From the NCBI GenBank assembly GCA_964242425.1, contig CAXTCK010000038.1, positions 1 through 22,164 on the forward strand: a stretch of DNA of 22,164 nucleotides. The letters are read 5' to 3'. Below, in pieces: positions 7,520 to 15,389 of this stretch. Within the stretch, counting starts at the first letter, position 1; each line of letters opens with the position of its first letter. The stretch comes from Lichenicola sp964242425. GTDB lineage: Bacteria > Pseudomonadota > Alphaproteobacteria > Acetobacterales > Acetobacteraceae. Below the pieces are notes generated by a model. The model had not been told where the DNA came from, searched no databases, and saw only the letters and a program-made list of their open reading frames with translations. The position numbers and the translations under genes are program-made.

Positions 7520-8442
7520 GCCCGATACGGGTCGGGCTGGTCGGCATCGGCGAGATCGCCCGGGTGCAGCACATCCCGACGATCGCCGCCGACCACGACT
7601 TCCGGCTCACCGCCATGGCCAGCCGCTCGAAGCCGGCCGTGCCGGACGGGGTGGCGCTGTTCGGCTCGCAGGAGGAGATGATCGCGTCCGGCCTGGTGGA
7701 CGCGGTGTCGCTCTGCACCCCGCCGCAGGTGCGCTACGACTTCGCCCGCAGGGCGCTGCTGGCCGGCATGCACGTGATGCTGGAAAAGCCGCCGGCGCAG
7801 ACCGTGGCCGAGGTGGACGACCTGGCCCGGCTGGCCGGCAGCGTCGGGCGCACCGTGTTCGCCACCTGGCACTCGATGTTCTCCGGCGCGGTGGCGCCGG
7901 CGCGGCGGATCCTGGCCGAGCGGGGTGCGAGCGCCATGCGCATCCTGTGGCGCGAGGACGTGCACAAGTTCCATCCCGGCGTGGACTGGTTCTGGCAGCC
8001 GGGCGGCATGGGGGTGTTCGATCCGGGGGTGAACGCCTTGTCGATCGTGGTGGCCTGCCTGCCGGAGCCGGTCTTCGTGCGGGCGGCGCGGTTCCGGGTG
8101 CTGCCTGGCGCGCACACCCCGATCACCGCCGAGCTCGACCTGGCGACGCCCAGCCACGCGGAGGGCTTCTCCGCCTTGTTCGACTGGGACCACAAGGGCG
8201 AGGAAACCTGGTCGATCGACTGGACCCTCGGCGATGGCGGCCTGTTGTCGCTCGGCGGCGGCGGCACGTCGCTGGTGCTTGACGGCGAGTTGCTGGTGCA
8301 GCAGCCCGACCGGGAATATGCCGGGCTGTATCGCCGCTTCGCCGATCTGGTGCGGAGCGGCGCGTCGGAGGCGGAAACCCGTCCGCTGCAGCTTGCCGCC
8401 GACGCGTTCTCGCTGGCGCGGATCGAGCGGCTGCCTGGATGA
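7516..8442 (+). CDS. Gfo/Idh/MocA oxidoreductase, D-galactose / L-arabinose 1-dehydrogenase
   Basis: A 308-residue NAD(P)-dependent sugar dehydrogenase. The Rossmann motif GLVGIGEIARVQH is at 7-19, the EKP motif with K91 in MLEKPPAQ, and probable catalytic D169 and N173 in GVFDPGVNALSI. It closely resembles the Azospirillum L-arabinose 1-dehydrogenase type, which also oxidises D-galactose and gives the 1,4-lactone. An upstream GTG at 7489 is in frame, but the GTG at 7516 is preferred. It forms a GTGA overlap with the dgoA stop, has AAGGGA 8 nt before it, and gives the family length. The gene supplies the first oxidation for both the galactose and arabinose branches. The sugar preference cannot be read from sequence. 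Confidence 0.9.
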   Translation: MSPIRVGLVGIGEIARVQHIPTIAADHDFRLTAMASRSKPAVPDGVALFGSQEEMIASGLVDAVSLCTPPQVRYDFARRALLAGMHVMLEKPPAQTVAEVDDLARLAGSVGRTVFATWHSMFSGAVAPARRILAERGASAMRILWREDVHKFHPGVDWFWQPGGMGVFDPGVNALSIVVACLPEPVFVRAARFRVLPGAHTPITAELDLATPSHAEGFSALFDWDHKGEETWSIDWTLGDGGLLSLGGGGTSLVLDGELLVQQPDREYAGLYRRFADLVRSGASEAETRPLQLAADAFSLARIERLPG

Positions 8443-8894
8443 TCGACCTGCGCGATCCGGTTCTGACCGCCGACGTGGTGATCCGGGCACTGGCGCTCCA
8501 GCCGCATCCCGAGGGCGGGCACTACCGCGAAACCTGGCGCGACCAGCCGCAGGATGGCGGCCGGGGTGCGGGAACGGCGATCCACTTCCTGCTCCGGGCC
8601 GAGGAGCTCAGCGACTGGCACCGCGTGGATGCGGACGAGCTGTGGATCTGGCAGGCCGGCGCGCACCTGGTGCTGACCACCTCGCCGGACGGGCACGACG
8701 CGGAAGCGCGCCACCTCGGTCCGGACCTGGCGATGCGACAATCGCCGCAGCTGCTGGTGCCGCGCGGTCACTGGCAGTGCGCGGTGTCGCTCGGCGCGTG
8801 GACCCTGGCCTGCTGCGTGGTGGCGCCCGCCTTCCGTTTCGAGGGCTTCGAGATGGCGCCGAAGCACTGGCGGCCGGTGCCGAGGCCGCGCTGA
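8439..8894 (+). CDS. Cupin superfamily protein, DUF985 (cupin_5)
   Basis: A 151-residue single-domain cupin of the DUF985 family (relatives include yeast YML079w). Signature segments are ALQPHPEGGHYRETWRDQP (about 19-37), HFLLRAEELSDWHRVDADEL (about 49-68), LVPRGHWQCAV, and the family-typical ending VVAPAFRFEGFEMAP. The biochemical role of this family is not established; a sugar or sugar-nucleotide-like ligand has been suspected from the fold. The start overlaps the dehydrogenase stop as ATGA, so it is translationally coupled as the last gene of the galactose operon. That position hints at a step on the lactone, the sugar or an epimer, but this is inference. Its stop is 7 nt from the end of the convergent next gene. 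Confidence 0.85.
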   Translation: MIDLRDPVLTADVVIRALALQPHPEGGHYRETWRDQPQDGGRGAGTAIHFLLRAEELSDWHRVDADELWIWQAGAHLVLTTSPDGHDAEARHLGPDLAMRQSPQLLVPRGHWQCAVSLGAWTLACCVVAPAFRFEGFEMAPKHWRPVPRPR

Positions 8895-8901
8895 AAAACC
8901 G

Positions 8902-9882
8902 TTATTCGTCGCTCTGGCCGATGATCCAGCCTTCCCACCGGTCCTGCTCGGCCACGGGACCGGGGGTTCGGCGCCCGTCGACCACTTCCAGCATGCCCAG
9001 CAGGCCGACCAGGGCGTCGAACGGATCCTCGCCGCGGTCCAGTGTGCCGAAGCCGTCGGCGATGCGTGCCGCGAGAACGGCATCAAACCGCGTGCCCCGT
9101 TGTTCCGCCCAGGCGGGCAGCCCACGCATCGCCACGCGCCGGTCGTCCTGGCGCCGCTTGCTCATTCCGGGGCCGAACGCGACGCCGACATGGTTGTAGG
9201 CCTCGCCGGGATAGGTTTCCGCCAGCACCGGCAGGCCCGCCCGCGCCAGCGCCGCGAGGTCGCCGTCGAACGGCCACAGCCGGGCGCCGCGGCGTCGCGC
9301 CGGCAGCAGCACCTCGCGCCATCCGGTGATCGCGGCCTTGCCGACCTGATTGGCGCCCAGGGTCCAGAACAACGGGCAGGCGGCCCGGCGTGTCGGCGTG
9401 GCGCGCTCGCAGCGACGGCGCAGCGCGTCGATGTCGGGAAGGCCGAGCCCGTCCAGCAGGTTGCGGTGGCTGGCGGCGGCGGATGACACCCGGGGATAGA
9501 ACGGGCGCGACACCGACACCTCGTCCGGGCGTTCGGCGACGCTGAAGAAGCCGGGCCATTCGCCGCAGTCGAGCGCGTCGAGCAGCGCCGGAAAGTCGTC
9601 CAGTCCCGTCATCCGCCCGTAGGCGGCGGGCACGCCGACGGGGAAGTCGAAACCGGCAAGCGTTCCCCGCCCGTGCGTGAACAGTTGCGCCACGAACGCG
9701 GCGCAATCGCCGACCAGCCTTGGTGCTGCGACGATCCAGCCGAGGTCGGACCGGGTCGCCTCCGCCACCCAGCGCTTGTCGGCGGCGACGCTCCAGTCGG
9801 CATGCAGCACCGTTTCGAACTCGGGCACCGGGCGTCCGGGTGCGGCTCCCGGACCGGCACGGCCCGATGATGGATGGTCCAT
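8902..9882 (-). CDS. DUF429-like protein, putative RNase H-like fold
   Basis: A 326-residue protein without a firm assignment. Elements that line up with the DUF429 pattern are HADWSVAADKRWV (about 28-40), LAGFDFPVGVPAAYGRMTG (about 74-92), a second acidic motif AETYPGEAYNHVG, then MSKRRQDDRRVAM, and a final EDPFDALVGLLGMLE. Spaced acidic residues at the ends of strands are expected in a ribonuclease-H-like fold, but no activity is known for this kind of protein. The ATG at 9882 has AGGAC upstream; a GTG 54 nt further in, just before PEFETVLHADW, is an alternative, and the first 18 residues are low-complexity. It is a single minus-strand gene convergent with the cupin and not obviously tied to the sugar pathway. 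Confidence 0.6.
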   Translation of the reverse strand: MDHPSSGRAGPGAAPGRPVPEFETVLHADWSVAADKRWVAEATRSDLGWIVAAPRLVGDCAAFVAQLFTHGRGTLAGFDFPVGVPAAYGRMTGLDDFPALLDALDCGEWPGFFSVAERPDEVSVSRPFYPRVSSAAASHRNLLDGLGLPDIDALRRRCERATPTRRAACPLFWTLGANQVGKAAITGWREVLLPARRRGARLWPFDGDLAALARAGLPVLAETYPGEAYNHVGVAFGPGMSKRRQDDRRVAMRGLPAWAEQRGTRFDAVLAARIADGFGTLDRGEDPFDALVGLLGMLEVVDGRRTPGPVAEQDRWEGWIIGQSDE

Positions 9883-10029
9883 GGGTCGGGCTGTCCTGCC
9901 GTCGGGGGATCGGTCGTATCGACTACCTCATCGGGCAACGCATGGCCATCCGCCCGGCATCGCAATGAGCGGGTTTGCACCGGTCTGCGCCGACGGCAAA
10001 GAAAATATTCAGTAATACATATAATTCGG

Positions 10030-10091
10030 TTGATGCTGTTGAGCAGACGGATAAAATACCGGCAAGTATTAAGCTGTTAAAGCCAATACTT
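10030..10091 (+). promoter_or_regulatory. Candidate sigma-70 promoter and inverted repeat before the multicopper oxidase
   Basis: The stretch from about 9995 to 10110 is strikingly AT-rich against its surroundings. TTGATG at 10030-10035 and TAAAAT at 10052-10057 are separated by 16 nt, a plausible -35/-10 pair. AAGTATT (10064-10070) and AATACTT (10085-10091) form a 7-bp inverted repeat around a 14-nt spacer at the predicted transcription start, in a good position for an operator. Two further small overlapping inverted repeats (CTTCG/CGAAG at 10104-10119 and GCGAA/TTCGC at 10114-10128) follow in the leader. Confidence 0.4.
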
Positions 10092-10153
10092 ACATTTGTT
10101 TATCTTCGGGTAAGCGAAGGTTGTTCGCAGCCTGTGTTGTCCAAGGATCTTCC

Positions 10154-12184
10154 ATGAGACGCCTCGATACCGTCACCATCGCCCTGGGATGCCTGGGCAT
10201 CTTCGGCGGCCTCAGCGCGCGGGCTGCGGAACTGCAGCAGCCGGTTCCGTTTCCCTCGGTGGCGCTGTCGCCCGGGCCGTCGTTCGGCTCGTCGATCCCG
10301 ATCGGCGCCACCGCCTGCAACAACCTCGGTCCCGCGCCGGGACCGGTCGTGCCGCTGCAGCTCGTGGTCCGCAACGCCGACCGGCCGGATGTCGGGCCCT
10401 ACACGGTCAGGCTTCCGGGCTATGGCACCAACGTCGCGCCGAACTCGCCGCAGTTCTACCGGCCATTCCTGATCCACGCGAACCAGGGCGATTCGCTCCG
10501 GTTCGACGTGGTCAACCAGCTCGACACCGGCAGCCTGAACGAGAACGACACCAACCTGCACACGCACGGGCTGGTGGTGATGCCCAGGCCCTGCGTGCCG
10601 CTCGGCGACTACATCTTCGTCAACGACCCGACCAACACCACCACCTCGTACAGGATCGACATCCCGCAGACCCTCCCGGGCTACATGTTCGGCAGCCAGG
10701 CCACGCCGCGGACCTATCCGTCCGGGCTTTACTGGTTCCACGGGCACATCCACGAATATTCCGACGACCAGGTCGCGGGCGGCCAGTCGGGCGTCCTCTA
10801 TGTCGGCGACCTGCTGTCCGACCTGCGCAACGCGCCCGGGCTGGATGCCGGCACCGCGAGCACGCTCGCCAACACCGACGTGCTTTATCTCGGCCTGCGC
10901 GACATCCAGCTCGCGGTGCCGGTCGGCGCCACGCCGGACAAGGCGGCACCCGGCACGCGCGGACAATGGCTGTCGCACGCGGACTACAACCCCGCCGCCT
11001 GCCTGAGCAACGCGAACCCGCCGATCCCGATCCCCGGCACGTTCTCCGGGTTCGGCTATTGCGGCCACCACCTCAGCTTCGCCGGCGGCAGGATCGACCC
11101 GTTCCACGACACCGTGTGGATGTTCACGATCAACGGCCAGTACAACCCGACCGTGACCATGAAGCCCGGCCGCAACCAGATATGGAGGATCAACAACCTC
11201 AGCGCGAACGCGACCTACGTGCTGGAGCTCGACGACAACGCCACCGGCAAGGCGGTGCCTGTCACGGCCTTCGCCTATGACGGCCTCGCCTCGGGAAGCA
11301 ACACCGTCGGCAGCAGCGGCCTGAAGGTCGGCGCCCCGGAAACCCAGGTCCTGCTGACGCCTGGCAACCGGATCGAGCTGTTCGTGCCGAACATCGGCGG
11401 TCCGAACGGAAAGCAGCTCACGCTGCGCACGGTCGGCCTCACCACCGGCGCGGAGGGCGCGCCCTGGCCGCGCATCGACCTGGCGCACGTCACCATGCCG
11501 GCCGGCCCGTCGACGCTGCCGGCGCTGAACGTCACCCTGCCCAACGCGGCGCCTAGCCTGGTGGCACCCGCGGTCGTGGCATCAAGCACGACGCCGCCCG
11601 CCAACTGCATCGTGCTGCCGCCCGGGCAGAGGACCCATCGCCTGATCACGTTCGAGGACGGACCGGCCGCGGGCGAATACGTGATCGGCAGCCAGGTGGT
11701 CGACCAGTTCGAGCGCCCGGTCGGCGCGAAGACGACGATCCCGCCGCAACAGTTCCCGATGATGGCGATGGACTCGCCCAACGTCATTCCGCACGTTTGC
11801 GCCAGGATCGGCGAGCAGGAGGTGTGGGAAATCCTGAACGCGTCCGGCGAGATGCACAACTTCCACATCCACCAGAACAAGTTCCGCCTGACCCGCCCGA
11901 CCGACAACGGCGCGCCGTTCGCCCTCACCCTGCTCGGCATGAGCGCCTACCAGGACCCGTCCGGCCTGATCTCGCCCTTCATCCCTGAGCTGCATGACGG
12001 CACGCCGACGCAACCCGTGGACATCTGGCGCGACGTGCTGGCGCTTCCGCCCTACGGCGGACGGGTGTTCGTCACCATCCCGTTCTATTCACCGGTGCAG
12101 GTCGGCGACTTCGTCTACCACTGCCACATCCTGTCGCATGAAAGCGGGGGGATGATGGCGGTGGTCCAGGTCTACCAGCCGTAG
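10154..12184 (+). CDS. Secreted multicopper oxidase (laccase-like)
   Basis: A 676-residue multicopper oxidase with a probable signal peptide (residues 1-25, MRRL then a hydrophobic run ending ARA-AE). All four copper-binding motifs are intact: NLHTHGL (H136, H138), WFHGHIHEY (H196, H198, H200), HNFHIHQNKF (H568, H571, H573) and HCHILSHESGGM (H656, C657, H658, H662, M667 as type-1 axial ligand). This predicts oxidation of phenolics or metal ions coupled to reduction of oxygen to water, in the periplasm or outside the cell. The frame extends to a TTG at 10121, but the ATG at 10154 gives the signal peptide and has AAGGAT upstream. It is longer than CotA-type laccases (about 510 residues). It stands alone, with its own AT-rich promoter, between two unrelated arms of sugar genes. 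The physiological substrate is unknown. Confidence 0.93.
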   Translation: MRRLDTVTIALGCLGIFGGLSARAAELQQPVPFPSVALSPGPSFGSSIPIGATACNNLGPAPGPVVPLQLVVRNADRPDVGPYTVRLPGYGTNVAPNSPQFYRPFLIHANQGDSLRFDVVNQLDTGSLNENDTNLHTHGLVVMPRPCVPLGDYIFVNDPTNTTTSYRIDIPQTLPGYMFGSQATPRTYPSGLYWFHGHIHEYSDDQVAGGQSGVLYVGDLLSDLRNAPGLDAGTASTLANTDVLYLGLRDIQLAVPVGATPDKAAPGTRGQWLSHADYNPAACLSNANPPIPIPGTFSGFGYCGHHLSFAGGRIDPFHDTVWMFTINGQYNPTVTMKPGRNQIWRINNLSANATYVLELDDNATGKAVPVTAFAYDGLASGSNTVGSSGLKVGAPETQVLLTPGNRIELFVPNIGGPNGKQLTLRTVGLTTGAEGAPWPRIDLAHVTMPAGPSTLPALNVTLPNAAPSLVAPAVVASSTTPPANCIVLPPGQRTHRLITFEDGPAAGEYVIGSQVVDQFERPVGAKTTIPPQQFPMMAMDSPNVIPHVCARIGEQEVWEILNASGEMHNFHIHQNKFRLTRPTDNGAPFALTLLGMSAYQDPSGLISPFIPELHDGTPTQPVDIWRDVLALPPYGGRVFVTIPFYSPVQVGDFVYHCHILSHESGGMMAVVQVYQP

Positions 12185-12204
12185 TGCCTCCGCCGATCGC
12201 CGAA

Positions 12205-12227
12205 GGGCGTCCCGACAAGGGGCGCCC
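12205..12227. terminator. Hairpin between convergent multicopper oxidase and dehydratase genes
   Basis: GGGCGTCCC (12205-12213) and GGGGCGCCC (12219-12227) form a 9-bp stem with one G-T pair around the loop GACAA. It lies 20 nt past the oxidase stop in the 113-nt gap between two convergent genes. There is no T-tract, so it may act as a weak or protein-assisted terminator. Confidence 0.45.
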
Positions 12228-12297
12228 GACGGCAGCCGGCGGGTACGATGGCGCGGTGGTGCGGGTTGCCGTGTCGCCGCGCCCCGACCTTCGGAAG

Positions 12298-14163
12298 TCA
12301 GTGATTGTCGCGCGGGATGCCCTTGGTCTGGGCGATGCACTGGTAGGCGATCGAGTTCTCCAGCACCGCACCGGTTTCCAGCTGCCCGACCACCGCGCGC
12401 TGCATCTCCTGCCAGGGCGTCTGGCTCGCCGGGTAGCGGTAGCCGCCTTCCGCCTCCAGCCGCTCGCGCCGCTCGGCGATCTCGGCCTCGTCCACCAGCA
12501 TGTCCACGCGGCCGCGGCCCAGGTCGACGCGTATGCGGTCGCCGGTGCGCACCAGCGCCAGCGGCCCGCCCGCCGCCGCTTCCGGCGACGCGTTCAGGAT
12601 CGAGGGCGAGCCGGAGGTGCCGGACTGCCGCCCGTCGCCGATGCAGGCGAGTGCCCGCACGCCCTTTTCCATCAGGTAGACCGGCGGGCGCATGTTCACG
12701 ACCTCGGCCGCACCCGGATAGCCGATCGGGCCGGCGCCGCGCATCACCAGCACGTCGTGGTCGCCCACGTCGAGCGCCGGGTCGTCGATGCGCGCGTGGT
12801 AGTCCTCGGGCCCGTCGAACACGATGGCCCGGCCCTCGAACGCGTCGGGATCGTTGGCATCGTTCAGGTAGCGCTGCCGGAACTCCTCGGAGATCACGCT
12901 TGTCTTCATGATTGCCGAGTTGAACAGGTTGCCGGTCAGCACCAGAAAGCCGGCGCGCTGCTTCAGCGGACGGTCGAACGGACGGATCACCTTGTCGTCC
13001 TCGATACGCGCGTCGCGGCAGTTCTCGCCGATGGTTCGGCCGTTCACCGTGCGTGCATCCTCGGCGATCAGGCCCTGTCGCATCAGCTCGCCGACCACCG
13101 CCGGCACGCCGCCGGCGTGGTAGAAATCCTCGCCCAGGTATTCGCCCGCCGGCTGGAGGTTGACCAGAAGCGGGATGTCGAGGCCGAGCCGCTGCCAGCT
13201 CTCGATCGGCAGGTCGATGCCGAGGTGGCGCGCCAGCCCCTGCAGGTGGATCGGCGCGTTGGTGGAGCCGCCGATCGCGGCGTTGACCCGTATCGCGTTC
13301 TCGAACGCAGCCTTTGTCATGATGTCGGACGGCTTGAGGTCCTCGTGCACCATGGCGACGATACGCTTGCCGGTCTCGTAGGCGCACTCGTTGCGGTCGC
13401 GGTAGGGCGCCGGGATCGCCGCCGCACCCGGCAGCTGCATGCCCAGCGCTTCCGCCAGGGAGTTCATGGTGGTCGCGGTGCCCATGGTGTTGCAGTAGCC
13501 GGTGGACGGCGCCGAGGAGGCCACCAGCTTGATGAAGCCCTCGTAGTCGATCTCGCCGGTGGCCAGCAGCTCGCGCGCCTTCCACACGATGGTGCCGGAC
13601 CCGGTGCGCTCGCCGCGGAACCAGCCGTTCAGCATCGGCCCGACCGAGAACGCGATCGACGGGATGTTCACCGTCGCCGCCGCCATCAGGCAGGCGGGCG
13701 TGGTCTTGTCGCAGCCGATGGTCAGCACCACGCCGTCGATCGGATAGCCGTACAGCACTTCCACCAGGCCGAGATAGGCCAGGTTGCGGTCCAGACCGGC
13801 GGTGGGGCGCTTGCCGGTTTCCTGGATCGGATGCACCGGGAACTCGATGGCGATGCCGCCCGCCTCGCGTATGCCCTCGCGCAGCCGCTCGGCCAGCTGC
13901 AGGTGGTGGCGGTTGCAGGGCGACAGGTCGGAGCCGGTCTGGGCGATGCCGATGATCGGCCGCTCGGACTGCAGCTCGCGCTGCGACAGGCCGAAATTCA
14001 TGTAGCGCTCAAGGTAGAGCGCGGTCATGTCCGGGTTGTGCGGGTTGTCGAACCAGGCACGCGAGCGCAGGCGGGTGCGGCCGCGATCGTGCGGCTGGCT
14101 CTGCTCCTCGACCGCGTGCTGCGGGGACAGGCCGTTGGTGCTGGCGGGCGTGGTATCGGACAT
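12298..14163 (-). CDS. IlvD/EDD family sugar-acid dehydratase (L-arabinonate / D-galactonate type)
   Basis: A 621-residue Fe-S dehydratase of the IlvD/EDD family. The three cluster cysteines are C83 (DLSPCNRHH), C151 (TIGCDKTTP, followed by K153, carbamylated in relatives) and C224 (STGYCNTMGTATTMN). The catalytic serine region is GDGRQSGTSGSPS. The longer N-terminus and the HPIQETGKRPTAGLDRN segment are those of sugar-acid dehydratases rather than dihydroxy-acid dehydratase. The open frame runs past the ATG, but the start at 14163 (MSDTTPAS) is 4 nt after the galM stop, so the two are coupled. It would convert L-arabinonate, D-galactonate or D-fuconate to the 2-keto-3-deoxy acid, supplying the dgoK and GguC-like branches encoded further left. 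Substrate choice is inferred from context. Confidence 0.92.
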   Translation of the reverse strand: MSDTTPASTNGLSPQHAVEEQSQPHDRGRTRLRSRAWFDNPHNPDMTALYLERYMNFGLSQRELQSERPIIGIAQTGSDLSPCNRHHLQLAERLREGIREAGGIAIEFPVHPIQETGKRPTAGLDRNLAYLGLVEVLYGYPIDGVVLTIGCDKTTPACLMAAATVNIPSIAFSVGPMLNGWFRGERTGSGTIVWKARELLATGEIDYEGFIKLVASSAPSTGYCNTMGTATTMNSLAEALGMQLPGAAAIPAPYRDRNECAYETGKRIVAMVHEDLKPSDIMTKAAFENAIRVNAAIGGSTNAPIHLQGLARHLGIDLPIESWQRLGLDIPLLVNLQPAGEYLGEDFYHAGGVPAVVGELMRQGLIAEDARTVNGRTIGENCRDARIEDDKVIRPFDRPLKQRAGFLVLTGNLFNSAIMKTSVISEEFRQRYLNDANDPDAFEGRAIVFDGPEDYHARIDDPALDVGDHDVLVMRGAGPIGYPGAAEVVNMRPPVYLMEKGVRALACIGDGRQSGTSGSPSILNASPEAAAGGPLALVRTGDRIRVDLGRGRVDMLVDEAEIAERRERLEAEGGYRYPASQTPWQEMQRAVVGQLETGAVLENSIAYQCIAQTKGIPRDNH

Positions 14164-14167
14164 CGCT

Positions 14168-15277
14168 TCAGTTCTGGCTGGTGGTGAAGCGCCAGACCGT
14201 GCGGGAACGGAAGGTCTGGCCGGGATCGAGGCGCGTGGACGGAAACATGGGGTGGTTGGGGGCGTCCGGGTAGTGCTGGGTTTCGAAGCACAACCCGTCG
14301 CCCTGGCGATACAGCTTCCCGCTCTTGCCGGTGCGCGTGCCGTCCAGGAAGTTGCCGGAATAGAACTGCACCCCGGGCTCGGTGGTGGAGATCTCCAGCA
14401 CCCGGCCCGATGCGGGGTCCTCGACGCGCACCGCCGGCTTCGGCTCGGCGGAAACGCCGCCGCGCAGCACGTAGTTGTGGTCGTAGCCGCGCCCGAGCAC
14501 GAGCTGGCGCTCGCTGCCGTCGCGTATGCGCGCGACGATCGCGGTCGGCACGCCGAAGCCCATCGCGGTGCCCTCAACGGCGCGGAGCTCGCCGGTCGGG
14601 ATCATGCTGTCGTCGACCGGCGTGAACGCATCGGCGTGGATCGTCACCAGGTGGTCCAGCGCCGTGCGCCCGCTGTTCTCGCCACACAGGTTGAAGAAGC
14701 TGTGGTTGGTGAGGTTCACCACGGTGGGGGCGTCGGTGCTGGCGAGGTAGTCCAGCGTCAGCGTGTCGTCCTCGCCCAGCGTGTAGCCGACCCGCACCTC
14801 CAGTTGTCCAGGGAAGCCTTCCTCGCCGTCCGGGCTGGTCCTGCGGAAGGTGACGTGCGCCGGCTCGCCGGGTCCGGACACCGTCTCCACCTCCCAGGCA
14901 CGCCCGTCGAAGCCGTGCACGCCGCCATGCAGCGCGTTCGGCCCGTCGGTCGCCGGCACCTGCACCGTCCGCCCGTCCAGGACGAAGCGGCCGCCGGCGA
15001 TGCGGTTGCCGTAGCGGCCGATGGTCGCGCCGAAATATTGCGGGTGGTCGACGTACTCGGCGAGGGTCGCGTAGCCCAGCACCACGTCGTCCAGACGGCC
15101 ATGGCGGTCCGGCACGTGCAGCGCCTGCAGCGCGGCGCCGAAGCCGATCAGCCGGGCAGTGGTGCCGTGGCGGTTGCGCAGCACCAACGCCTCCACCACG
15201 GTGCCGTCGGCGAGGCGACCGAAGTCTTCACGGCTGGCCCCCGCTTGTCCTGATCCGCTGCCGATCCCGTTGTCCAT
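14168..15277 (-). CDS. galM: Aldose 1-epimerase (galactose mutarotase)
   Basis: A 369-residue mutarotase interconverting alpha and beta anomers of aldoses. Motifs: ATIGRYGNRIAGGRF (about 84-98), NALHGGVHGFDGR with H117, VVNLTNHSFFNL with the general acid H192, and CFETQHYPDAPNHP with the general base E332. No clear signal peptide is present; the first 15 residues are glycine/serine-rich and the domain proper starts later. It is the first gene of a minus-strand pair, with the sugar-acid dehydratase starting 4 nt after its stop. The natural role here is to supply the anomer used by the sugar 1-dehydrogenase. It is divergent from the flavoprotein at 15390. Confidence 0.95.
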   Translation of the reverse strand: MDNGIGSGSGQAGASREDFGRLADGTVVEALVLRNRHGTTARLIGFGAALQALHVPDRHGRLDDVVLGYATLAEYVDHPQYFGATIGRYGNRIAGGRFVLDGRTVQVPATDGPNALHGGVHGFDGRAWEVETVSGPGEPAHVTFRRTSPDGEEGFPGQLEVRVGYTLGEDDTLTLDYLASTDAPTVVNLTNHSFFNLCGENSGRTALDHLVTIHADAFTPVDDSMIPTGELRAVEGTAMGFGVPTAIVARIRDGSERQLVLGRGYDHNYVLRGGVSAEPKPAVRVEDPASGRVLEISTTEPGVQFYSGNFLDGTRTGKSGKLYRQGDGLCFETQHYPDAPNHPMFPSTRLDPGQTFRSRTVWRFTTSQN

Positions 15278-15299
15278 CTACACGTCCTGATGGTAAAAT
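15270..15299 (+). promoter_or_regulatory. Candidate promoter for the flavoprotein gene
   Basis: TTGTCC (15270-15275) and TAAAAT (15294-15299) are 18 nt apart, in a short AT-rich patch of an otherwise GC-rich divergent region. It would overlap the start of galM, giving the two divergent units shared control DNA. A weak palindrome GTAA-AA-TTAC (15293-15302) covers the -10. Sequence-only prediction. Confidence 0.3.
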
Positions 15300-15389
15300 T
15301 ACTCAGACAATACGGCGTCCGATCCGGTCATGGCAACCCGTCCAGCCTTCCCGCCGTTGCCGGAGGTTGCAGCGTCCAGGAAACGAGCC

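Noticed and set aside
9675..10157. Small plus-strand frames over the AT-rich gap
   Set aside because: They mix antisense of the DUF429-like gene with intergenic sequence, have no ribosome binding site of note and resemble no family.
12184..14187. 667-residue plus-strand frame antisense to the dehydratase
   Set aside because: It mirrors the dehydratase gene and lacks any recognisable domain; the dehydratase has all cluster cysteines.
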